From positions 1 to 13,609 of the forward strand of contig CABSEJ010000086.1 in assembly GCA_902476765.1 (NCBI GenBank): a stretch of DNA of 13,609 bases, read 5' to 3'. The notes below the pieces were generated by a model, which worked only from the letters and a program-made list of their open reading frames with translations, did no database searches and had not been told where the DNA came from. Shown piece after piece: positions 1-5,642 of the stretch. Origin of the DNA: an uncultured Blautia sp. (GTDB taxonomy: Bacteria > Bacillota > Clostridia > Lachnospirales > Lachnospiraceae). Each line of letters opens with the position of its first letter. Positions within the stretch are counted from its first letter, which is position 1. Made by a program: the position numbers and the translations under genes.

Positions 1-491
1 GATGGGTTTACAACCAGCTCTCCCTTAATCATTCCCATCTGTGTAGCGGCACAAGGACCGTCAAAGGGAATATCAGATATACAGGTGGCAATGGAGGAGC
101 CCAGCATAGCCACAACCTCCGGGTTACACTCCGGATCCACAGACATCACCATATTATTTAAGGTTACGTCATTTCTGTAATCCTTTGGGAACAGAGGACG
201 CATAGGACGGTCAATAACACGGGAAGTAAGAATGGCATGTTCGCTTGCCTTACCCTCTCTCTTGTTAAAGCCTCCGGGAATCTTTCCTACAGCATACATC
301 TTTTCTTCATACTCAACACTTAAAGGGAAAAAGTCAATTCCCTCTCTTGGCTTGTCAGAAGCTGTAGCCGTAGACAGCACAGTAGTATCTCCATAATGCA
401 TAAACGCAGCGCCGTTTGCCTGCTTTGCTACACGGTCAATATCTACGGTTAAGGTTCTGCCCGCCAGCTCCATTGAAAAACTTTTGTACAT
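1..491 (-). CDS. pnp: Polyribonucleotide nucleotidyltransferase (PNPase), N-terminal part
   Basis: PNPase degrades RNA from the 3' end by phosphorolysis and works in mRNA turnover and quality control. The visible 163 codons begin MYKSFSMELAGRTLTVD and contain the signature of the first RNase PH domain: GDTTVLSTATAS, FFPLSVEYEEKMYAVGKIPGGF, and REGKASEHAILTSRVIDRPMRPLFP. The gene is cut by the window edge, so the second RNase PH domain, KH and S1 domains are outside. Two in-frame ATGs lie six bases apart (497 and 491). AAGGAG sits 7 nt before the ATG at 491 but only 1 nt before the one at 497, so I chose 491. It lies downstream of rpsO, the usual arrangement in bacteria. I see no convincing promoter directly upstream, so it probably depends at least partly on read-through from rpsO. 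Confidence 0.96.
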   Translation of the reverse strand, partial: MYKSFSMELAGRTLTVDIDRVAKQANGAAFMHYGDTTVLSTATASDKPREGIDFFPLSVEYEEKMYAVGKIPGGFNKREGKASEHAILTSRVIDRPMRPLFPKDYRNDVTLNNMVMSVDPECNPEVVAMLGSSIATCISDIPFDGPCAATQMGMIKGELVVNP

Positions 492-770
492 ATTCATTCT
501 CCTTTTTTCATAATTCTGCATGCCGGCCCCCTGCAAAAGCTTTTTGGGGATGCCTTGCACCAACTCCATTTTTCTGCGGCATATGCCTGTCCGAAACAAC
601 TGAAAAAAACACCTATAGACCAGCCTGTAAGGCCCACAGCGGCACTTATTACCATCGCTTATCTGTCTGGCGCTTTCCCTGGTAAAATGCTCTTTTCAGT
701 GGTCTCGGCTCCATGGTCTATACCGCAAAATTGGGGCGGAATTGCTCCCGCCCCGTCAACCCTGTCCTGA
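492..770 (-). other. rpsO-pnp intergenic region and pnp leader
   Basis: This stretch lies between the rpsO stop and the pnp start. It holds the rpsO terminator-like hairpin (733-754), a perfect 10-bp palindrome GGCATATGCC (578-587), and a foldable segment at 527-549, a few bases upstream of the pnp ribosome binding site. In that segment CCCC and AAAA on the transcript can pair with TTTT and GGGG around a short loop, with a GCA bulge. I found no good -35/-10 pair for pnp. The two small reading frames on the plus strand here have no ribosome binding site or recognisable product. Confidence 0.5.
733..754 (-). terminator. Hairpin terminator (possibly partial) after rpsO
   Basis: Seventeen bases after the rpsO stop codon the transcript can form a perfect 7-bp GC-only stem, GGGGCGG against CCGCCCC, with an 8-nt loop, followed by AATTTTGCGG. 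The stem is strong but the U-tract has only four residues and is offset by two A's. Termination may therefore be incomplete, which would allow read-through into pnp. Confidence 0.6.
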
Positions 771-1037
771 TTACTTTCTGAGCCCTAATCTTTCAATCAA
801 AGCACGGTATCTTTCGATATCTTTTTTCTTCAGGTATGCAAGTAAGCCACGTCTCTGACCTACCATTTTCAGAAGACCTCTTCTGGAATGATGGTCTTTG
901 TGGTTGTTCTTTAAATGCTCTGTCAGCTCGTTGATTCTGGCTGTAAGCACTGCCACCTGTACCTCCGGTGAACCGGTGTCACCTGGTGTTCTTGCATATT
1001 CAGCAATAATAGCCTGTTTCTTTTCCTTAGCAATCAT
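771..1037 (-). CDS. rpsO: 30S ribosomal protein S15
   Basis: S15 is a primary binding protein of the 16S rRNA central domain and helps form the 30S platform and an intersubunit bridge. The 88-residue product starts MIAKEKKQAIIAEYA and carries the family hallmarks TPGDTGSPEVQVAVLTARI, LTEHLKNNHKDHHSRRGLL and LVGQRRGLL-like KMVGQRRGLLAYLKK, ending IERLGLRK; the length equals the usual S15. A longer frame would start five codons upstream at 1052, but the ribosome binding site GGAGG falls inside those codons, 8 nt before the ATG at 1037, so 1037 is the start. It has its own promoter (1130-1158) and a structured leader, and is followed by a hairpin and then pnp. S15 represses its own mRNA in many bacteria, so the leader may be its target. 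Confidence 0.97.
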   Translation of the reverse strand: MIAKEKKQAIIAEYARTPGDTGSPEVQVAVLTARINELTEHLKNNHKDHHSRRGLLKMVGQRRGLLAYLKKKDIERYRALIERLGLRK

Positions 1038-1123
1038 GTTGTTTTCCTCCATAAAATTTAATAATCGCCGGTGATTAAGAAATGGTCGGAGAATCCGATT
1101 CCTGAATCACGGCTGTTCTCAAC
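1038..1123 (-). promoter_or_regulatory. Structured 5' leader of rpsO, candidate S15 autoregulatory element
   Basis: From the predicted start of transcription near 1123 to the rpsO ATG there are about 86 nt. Within it GCC-GTGATT (1113-1105 on the transcript) can pair with AATCAC-GGC (1076-1067) with one bulged C. This encloses a second perfect 5-bp hairpin, TCGGA-TTC-TCCGA (1098-1086). The ribosome binding site lies about 20 nt after the outer stem. S15 leaders that repress translation are known from several bacterial groups, with different folds. Assigning this one to that role is inference from position and pairing. Confidence 0.5.
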
Positions 1124-1129
1124 GTTTTG

Positions 1130-1158
1130 AGTATATCACATGGTATTTTGCTTGTAAA
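1130..1158 (-). promoter_or_regulatory. Sigma-A promoter for rpsO (extended -10)
   Basis: On the minus strand TTTACA (1158-1153) is followed after exactly 17 nt by TATACT (1135-1130), preceded by TG-A, an extended -10. Transcription would start near 1123, about 86 nt before the rpsO ATG. The -35 hexamer begins about 20 nt after the stop codon of the upstream regulator gene, and I see no terminator between them. Confidence 0.75.
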
Positions 1159-1177
1159 GACAAAAGTTTTCTTTTCT

Positions 1178-1888
1178 TCAAAACCCCTGGGATAAAGCCC
1201 AGCGCATAAAAGAGGCCTTCGCCGCCCTTCCATAGCTTCTGCTGATTGTAATCTTAGTGCCCTCTTTCAGAAGAAATGCTCCCTTTTCCATTTCCCGGAC
1301 AGCAGGCAGATATACGATGTAGCTGTTGTGGCACCGGACAAAGTCCAGACACGGAAGCCGTTCCATTACATCGTCCAACTTATCCCATATTTGAAAATCT
1401 CCCCACAGGGTAACCACTCTGGTAGTTCTGCCGCTGCGTTCAAAATACCGTATTTCCTCCGGAGCTAAGACAACTTCCCTTCCACCGATAACACAAAAAA
1501 TAAGAGCTTCTCTTTTCTTTTCCAGATTATGACATATTTTAGAAAAAACCTGCCCTATTCTTCTGGAAAATTGCTCCTTCAGCACATAAAAGATGTGTAC
1601 GGTACCGTAAACCTCCGTAGCATAATCAAGAGATTTTGTAAGATATACTATTTGACAATTTTCCCAGCGTTTATTCACTTCTGCTGCCAACTCTATTCCA
1701 TTGTCCTCCCCCAGGACAATATCCAAAAAAAGAGCCTCCAAAGGGGCTCCTTTGTAGGCCTCCAATTCTTTTTTTCCCTCAAAATCTAAAACATCTATTT
1801 TTGTATCTGTTTCTTTTGCATATTTCAAAATCATCTTTTTTGCTTTTTGGCGCCATTTTCCGTCGTCATCACAAATCCCCACCTGCAT
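1178..1888 (-). CDS. LytTR-family response regulator (AgrA/ComE type), orphan
   Basis: This is a two-component DNA-binding response regulator of 236 residues. The receiver domain (about 1-115) shows the acidic cluster CDDD (residues 6-9), the probable phosphoacceptor D56 in LFLDIVLG, the switch T84 in VYLTKS, and the conserved lysine K104 in FYVLKE. The LytTR DNA-binding domain follows (about 130-230), with REVVLAPEEIRYFE, FVRCHNSYIVYL and ISRSYG. Relatives control peptide-signalled competence, bacteriocin or virulence genes. No histidine kinase, signal peptide or exporter gene is in the window, so its partner and targets are unknown. An AGGAG sits about 9 nt before the ATG. It has its own extended -10 promoter and lies between ribF and rpsO, genes that are often close together in Firmicutes, so it may be an inserted accessory gene. 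Confidence 0.9.
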   Translation of the reverse strand: MQVGICDDDGKWRQKAKKMILKYAKETDTKIDVLDFEGKKELEAYKGAPLEALFLDIVLGEDNGIELAAEVNKRWENCQIVYLTKSLDYATEVYGTVHIFYVLKEQFSRRIGQVFSKICHNLEKKREALIFCVIGGREVVLAPEEIRYFERSGRTTRVVTLWGDFQIWDKLDDVMERLPCLDFVRCHNSYIVYLPAVREMEKGAFLLKEGTKITISRSYGRAAKASFMRWALSQGF

Positions 1889-1921
1889 GCTGCATCTCTC
1901 CTACTTTATAATAGTCTTTTT

Positions 1922-1930
1922 ATTATACCA
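1922..1930 (-). promoter_or_regulatory. Extended -10 promoter for the LytTR regulator gene
   Basis: The minus strand reads TGG-TATAAT (1930-1922), a perfect -10 with a TG extension, about 34 nt before the regulator's start codon. I find no good -35 at 16-18 nt upstream, so activity may rely on the extended -10 or on an activator. The region upstream is very AT-rich. Confidence 0.5.
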
Positions 1931-2084
1931 AATTTTCACCGTATTACTGGTTTTAAATACATTTTTCGTTAATATTGTGTAATAATTTGTACTTTTTTAA
2001 CATCAGACTTATATACTTTCAGCATACAAGGGGGCTAAACGCCTCTGCTATGTAATTTTGCTCATTTTCTACATTTCCTATACC

Positions 2085-2247
2085 TAGTGTACTGGCACGT
2101 TCATTTTCAGCATAATGACGTAGAATGAATTTTCATTCTGCAAGGCGGAGGAATGAGGCGTAGCGGTGGCTACGTCCATTGACGACAACGCAGCAGATGG
2201 AAATTCAGGCAAGTCATTTGTTGAAATGTGAACGTGTCAGTACACTA
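2085..2247. mobile_element. MITE-like element with terminal inverted repeats and flanking TA
   Basis: The left end GTGTACTGGCACGTTCA (2087-2103) is matched at the right end by its reverse complement TGAACGTGTCAGTACAC (2229-2245) at 16 of 17 positions. Similarity continues inward for about six more bases with one gap. Both ends are flanked by TA (2085-2086, 2246-2247), as expected for a TA target duplication of the IS630/Tc1-mariner type. The interior codes for nothing but is highly self-complementary: AGAATGAA/TTCATTCT (2122-2139), CGTAGC-GGTG-GCTACG (2159-2174), and AATGAC (2114-2119) with GTCATT (2213-2218). Its size and lack of a transposase fit a non-autonomous miniature element. That it moves, and by which transposase, is inference. 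Confidence 0.65.
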
Positions 2248-2266
2248 ATGATTCGGGCATCACTAC

Positions 2267-2319
2267 GCAGAAAGCCAGATTCCTCTGTGCTGCGCACTCA
2301 GGGAATCTGGCTTTCCTGC
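2267..2319. repeat. Long imperfect palindrome downstream of ribF, possible terminator
   Basis: AAAGCCAGATTCC (2271-2283) pairs perfectly with GGAATCTGGCTTT (2302-2314). The stem extends outward by GCAG/CTGC across one bulged C, and the apex contains a further GTGC-TGC-GCAC hairpin (2287-2297). As RNA this would be a very stable stem-loop on either strand. It lies about 120 nt after the ribF stop, so it could end the rimP-ribF operon. The run after the stem is only CTTTCTGCG on the minus strand, a poor U-tract. It could instead be a dispersed palindromic repeat or a mobile-element remnant. Confidence 0.55.
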
Positions 2320-2439
2320 CATAGCCTTATCTCAGCATATCTTTTCCTGTCAAAGATAATTTCTATACATCCGAAGCTGCTCTGGCTCCAGGACTTTTCT
2401 CATATTCTAAGGCTAATTGCCCTCTTTCTGGAATTTTTC

Positions 2440-3366
2440 TCATGACTCCAGAAGAGCAAAATATGTTCTGCCCTTCTCAATATCCCGCTCCATCTGCTCT
2501 TTCAATTCAAGAATAGAGGAGAATTTTACCTCCGGCCTTAAATACCGGTAGAAGCGAACCTCAGCTTCCTGTCCGTATAAATCCCGGTCGCAGGAAAAAA
2601 GATAGGTTTCCACCCCCAAAAAATTTTCTTTTACCGTAGGTTTATAGCCTACATTTGTAATTCCCTGATAAATCTGCCCGTCTATGACAGACTTGGTGAT
2701 ATACACTCCCTTTGGGGGAACTTTCTTAATGGGTGGCGGAATCAGGTTTGCCGTAGGGATTCCAATGGTTCTCCCCAGTTGTCTGCCATGGACAATCTCT
2801 CCCCTGGTAAAGTAAGGGTAGCCCAGCAGTTCATTGACCTTTTCCATATTTCCCTTTTCCAGTTCTTCTCTTACATAGGTGCTGCTGATATCCCGTTCTC
2901 CCAGTTTCTCCTTTTCCACGATTTCTGTGACAAAGCCATATTTTTTTCCCAGCTCCTGCAAAAGCTCCGGCGTTCCCTGACGCTGGTATCCAAAACGAAA
3001 GTCCACACCTACAGCCAAATAAGCTGCATGAAGCCTGTCCACCAGATACTCCTTTACAAAAGCTTCCGGCTCCATATGCATCAGCTGGTCCGTAAAAGGA
3101 CATTCTGCCAGAATATCTACGCCCATTCCCTCTGCCAGCTCTCTTCTCTCTTCATAAGTGAGAAGAAATTTAGGAGGTGTATGGAGAATCCTGGCCCGGG
3201 GCGGCACATCAAAGGTAAAAACCACAGCCTTCATTCCCTGGCTCTGGCGCTCCTTGATACGCTGAATCAGTTTCTGATGTCCTCTGTGAAGGCCGTCAAA
3301 CTTTCCCAGGGTAACGGCACTTCTGATACCTTCTTTCAGATGAGGTACTTGTGTGGAGTAAATCAT
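2440..3366 (-). CDS. ribF: Bifunctional riboflavin kinase / FAD synthetase
   Basis: RibF phosphorylates riboflavin to FMN and adenylylates FMN to FAD in the cytoplasm. The 308-residue protein has the two expected domains. The N-terminal nucleotidyltransferase domain (about 1-180) shows GKFDGLHRGH (21-30), VGVDFRFG (119-126) and the ISSTYVR motif (160-166). The C-terminal riboflavin kinase domain (about 185-305) shows RGEIVHGRQLGRTIGIPTAN (188-207), KGVYI (219-223), NVGYKPTV and the probable catalytic E253 in GVETYLF. A longer frame begins 28 codons upstream inside truB, but AAGGAGG lies 4-5 nt before the ATG at 3366 and the protein then begins MIYSTQVPHL, normal for the family. Its ATG overlaps the truB stop as ATGA, so translation is likely coupled. 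It is the last gene of the operon. Confidence 0.95.
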   Translation of the reverse strand: MIYSTQVPHLKEGIRSAVTLGKFDGLHRGHQKLIQRIKERQSQGMKAVVFTFDVPPRARILHTPPKFLLTYEERRELAEGMGVDILAECPFTDQLMHMEPEAFVKEYLVDRLHAAYLAVGVDFRFGYQRQGTPELLQELGKKYGFVTEIVEKEKLGERDISSTYVREELEKGNMEKVNELLGYPYFTRGEIVHGRQLGRTIGIPTANLIPPPIKKVPPKGVYITKSVIDGQIYQGITNVGYKPTVKENFLGVETYLFSCDRDLYGQEAEVRFYRYLRPEVKFSSILELKEQMERDIEKGRTYFALLES

Positions 3367-4280
3367 AGCCCCTCCTTCCCGGCTGCCTGGAAATCCCAGG
3401 GGCCGCAGAAAATAGCCTGGGGCATATACACTCTTTTCTCTTCCTGCCACTGATAAATTCCTACGAACACTCCGCTGCTATGATACATGCGCACCTTTTT
3501 CCCCGGAAGAGCACCCTTCCAGGAAATGGGATTTCCGTTCTCCAGCATACGGTCAAAATCTTTTCCCGCTTTCACTTCCGGAAGAGCGGAAAACATCTTC
3601 TCCACAGGAAGCACACACTCCTCTCCACGGCCTTGACTTACCAACTCCTCTATCTGTCCCAGCTTCAGGCTGTCCTTTCGTTCAAAGCAGTCTACTTTCG
3701 TCCGCACCAGGCTTTCCATGCAGCCCAGGCAGCCTAATCTGGCACCGATATCGTGGCAGAGAGTTCGTATATAGGGTCCTTTCGAGCAAGTCACCCGAAA
3801 CTTTACCAGGGGCAGTTCCAGAGAGAGAACCTCCAGCTCATAGAAAGTGACGGGCCTTGGTTTTCTCTCTACTTCCTTCCCCTCTCTGGCCAGCTCATAA
3901 AGCTTTCGACCCTGAACCTTCAGGGCAGAGTACATAGGCGGAATCTGCTGCTGTTCTCCCAGAAATCCCTTTATGCAGGCTTCTACCTCCTGGGGAGACA
4001 CCTGCACCGGACGGGTTTCCAGAACTGTTCCTGTCATATCCTGGGTATCAGTCTCCACTCCCAGCCGTAGCACGGCTTCATAGGTTTTCCGCTTATCCGT
4101 AAGCATACTGCACAGCTTGGTGGCCCTTCCCAGGCACACCGGCAGCACGCCTTCTGCCTCCGGGTCCAGAGTGCCTGTGTGGCCGATTTTTTTCTGTTTA
4201 AAAATTCCCCGCAGCTTTGCCACCACATCGTGGGAAGTATAGCCCTTTTCCTTATATACGTTTACCACGCCGCTTATCAT
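3363..4280 (-). CDS. truB: tRNA pseudouridine(55) synthase
   Basis: TruB converts U55 of the tRNA T-loop to pseudouridine and can act as a tRNA-folding chaperone. The 305-residue protein begins MISGVVNVYKEKGYTSHDVV and carries the catalytic motif KIGHTGTLDPEAEGVLPVCLG, with the catalytic aspartate at residue 39. Further family motifs are TKLCSMLTDKRKTYEA, QIPPMYSALKVQGRKLYELAREG, and CSKGPYIRTLCHDIGARLGC. A small PUA-like C-terminal domain follows (about 230-300). The start codon shares one base with the nrnA stop (TAATG), and the next gene ribF overlaps its stop by 4 nt, so all three are probably translationally coupled. A weak GGAAAG lies further upstream than usual, which fits coupling. 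Confidence 0.96.
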   Translation of the reverse strand: MISGVVNVYKEKGYTSHDVVAKLRGIFKQKKIGHTGTLDPEAEGVLPVCLGRATKLCSMLTDKRKTYEAVLRLGVETDTQDMTGTVLETRPVQVSPQEVEACIKGFLGEQQQIPPMYSALKVQGRKLYELAREGKEVERKPRPVTFYELEVLSLELPLVKFRVTCSKGPYIRTLCHDIGARLGCLGCMESLVRTKVDCFERKDSLKLGQIEELVSQGRGEECVLPVEKMFSALPEVKAGKDFDRMLENGNPISWKGALPGKKVRMYHSSGVFVGIYQWQEEKRVYMPQAIFCGPWDFQAAGKEGL

Positions 4281-5245
4281 TATGCTTCACATCTTTCCTT
4301 TAACTGTTTTTCAATGGGAAGAGTCAGATTATTGATAACATCGTACACAGAACCCTGCATGGTACAGCCTGCTGCCTTTACATGGCCGCCGCCGCCGAAA
4401 TAGCTGGCCACAGCATTTACATCCACCGGTCCGTTGGAGCGAAGGCTTACCTTAAACTCCTGGGTTTTGACCTCATAAAGGAAAATTGCCACTTCTACTC
4501 CCTTAGTTACCCTAAGCTGCTGCACAATACCATCCAAATCCTTAGGCTCTACACCGTAGAAATCCATATCTTTTTTCTTTACACTTCCCACAATGCATTT
4601 TCCGTCCAGCACCATAATGCTTTCCATCAGGCATCTTCCCAGCACCTGGTTCTGCACATAAGATTTTTCATAAAAAGTCTTATCCACTATCTTAGAAAAA
4701 TCAATGCCCATTTCCATCAGTTTTGCGCCGATACGCATAGTTTCCGGAGTAGTACAGGAATACTGGAATACTCCTGTGTCATGAATGATTCCCATGTACA
4801 GTGCTTCCGCTACAGGTTTAGTCACTTTATCCTCTTCCAGCAAAGTATATACAAGTTCTGATGCGGAGCTGACCTGAGGACGGATTACATTTTTATCTCC
4901 AAAGCCTTTATTACTGATATGGTGGTCAATACAGATGGTTCTCCCGGCGCTTTCGTATCCCGCCAGAGCCACCCCGATTCTGTTCTTTACACTGGTATCC
5001 AGAACAAAGAAAACATCATACTTTTTGCTTTCATCATATACTGTCTTGATTTCCCGGAATCCGGAAAGGAAGGAAAATCCTTCCTTGGGCTCCTCTAAAT
5101 AAACATCCGTCTCTATCTCCGGATAATTCTCCTTCAGATACAGATACAGTCCCATACAAGCTCCTACGCAGTCTCCGTCTGGCCGTATATGTCCTGCAAT
5201 AGCTACAGTTTTTACATTATTTAATTCACTGGTTATCTTCTCCAT
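4280..5245 (-). CDS. nrnA: DHH/DHHA1 phosphoesterase, NrnA-type nanoRNase / pAp phosphatase
   Basis: Proteins of this family degrade 2-5-nt RNA fragments and dephosphorylate pAp, taking the place of Orn in many Firmicutes. In the 321-residue product the metal-binding motifs are all visible: GHIRPDGDCVGA (H19, D23, D25), the aspartate in FVLDTS (D83), the DHH triad (107-109), and IIHDTG (D156). The C-terminal DHHA1 domain has SLRSN and the GGGGHVKAAG loop (284-293). A longer frame starts eight codons earlier at 5269, but AGGAGG then lies inside it. From the ATG at 5245 the spacing is 9 nt, so 5245 is preferred. It overlaps the end of rbfA by 20 nt and shares one base with truB. This gene is regularly found between rbfA and truB in Clostridia. 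Biochemical specificity within the DHH family is inferred. Confidence 0.93.
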   Translation of the reverse strand: MEKITSELNNVKTVAIAGHIRPDGDCVGACMGLYLYLKENYPEIETDVYLEEPKEGFSFLSGFREIKTVYDESKKYDVFFVLDTSVKNRIGVALAGYESAGRTICIDHHISNKGFGDKNVIRPQVSSASELVYTLLEEDKVTKPVAEALYMGIIHDTGVFQYSCTTPETMRIGAKLMEMGIDFSKIVDKTFYEKSYVQNQVLGRCLMESIMVLDGKCIVGSVKKKDMDFYGVEPKDLDGIVQQLRVTKGVEVAIFLYEVKTQEFKVSLRSNGPVDVNAVASYFGGGGHVKAAGCTMQGSVYDVINNLTLPIEKQLKERCEA

Positions 5246-5621
5246 CTTCCTGCACCTCCTGTGCAACATCCTTCTTGCTCACTTCATCAATGAGCTTTGA
5301 CATGGCAACGCCGTATTCAATGGATTCATCTAAAATAAAGCGGATTTCCGGAGTATTTCTCAGATTGATATTCTTAGCCAGCTGGCGTCTTAAATATCCT
5401 TCCGCATTTTTCAGACCTTCCAGGGTATTTTTCTTAGCTTCCGGGTCTCCCAGAACACTGATATAAGCCCTGCAGGTTTTCAAATCCGGCGCAACCTCCA
5501 CCGCCGTCACCGAGGTCATGGGGTGGATACGGGGGTCTTTGATTCCTCCCCGGATTAAATTTGCCAGTTCATGCTGTACTTCTGTGTTAATCCGGGTATT
5601 TTTTATACTGTTTTTCCTCAT
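5226..5621 (-). CDS. rbfA: Ribosome-binding factor A
   Basis: RbfA is a KH-fold 30S assembly factor that binds 16S rRNA near helix 1 and helps late maturation and cold adaptation. The 131-residue protein starts MRKNSIKNTRINTEVQHELA and shows the conserved blocks LIRGGIKDPRIHPMTSVTAVEVAPDL split around the strand motif, CRAYISVLGD, and LRRQLAKNINLRNTPEIRFILDESIEYG in sequence order. The last ~20 residues are acidic and probably disordered. An AGGAAG lies about 2-5 nt upstream of the ATG. The gene begins 21 nt after infB and its 3' end overlaps nrnA by 20 nt. Confidence 0.95.
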   Translation of the reverse strand: MRKNSIKNTRINTEVQHELANLIRGGIKDPRIHPMTSVTAVEVAPDLKTCRAYISVLGDPEAKKNTLEGLKNAEGYLRRQLAKNINLRNTPEIRFILDESIEYGVAMSKLIDEVSKKDVAQEVQEDGEDNQ

Positions 5622-5642
5622 ATCTTCCTTCCCGGCAGCAGC

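Larger units (their letters stand above)
1889..2439. other. Gene-free interval between ribF and the LytTR gene
   Basis: This 551-nt stretch has no supportable gene on either strand. It holds the regulator's promoter region (1889-1990, AT-rich), a TA-flanked inverted-repeat element (2085-2247), a long imperfect palindrome (2267-2319), and about 120 nt of unremarkable sequence next to the ribF stop. An 88-codon reading frame on the plus strand (2179-2445) runs through both palindromic elements, has no ribosome binding site and no recognisable protein features; I do not accept it as a gene. Confidence 0.7.

Noticed and set aside
600..760. TATAGG and TATAGA hexamers considered as a pnp promoter
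   Set aside because: No -35 hexamer lies at 16-18 nt from either, so the support is too weak.
2025..2052. GGGGGC-TAAAC-GCCTCT inverted repeat in the plus strand
   Set aside because: The stem depends on two G-U pairs on one strand and has a mismatch on the other, and no gene is in a position to use it.
2179..2445. 88-codon plus-strand frame in the ribF-regulator interval
   Set aside because: It runs through both palindromic elements, lacks a ribosome binding site and shows no protein features.
2426..2453. Inverted repeat TTCTGGA...TCCAGAA across the ribF stop codon, considered as terminator
   Set aside because: The loop is 14 nt, the stem only 7 bp, and no T-tract follows on either strand.
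2779..3453. 224-codon plus-strand frame opposite ribF
   Set aside because: Composition is unlike a protein, no ribosome binding site, and it lies wholly within the antisense of ribF and truB.
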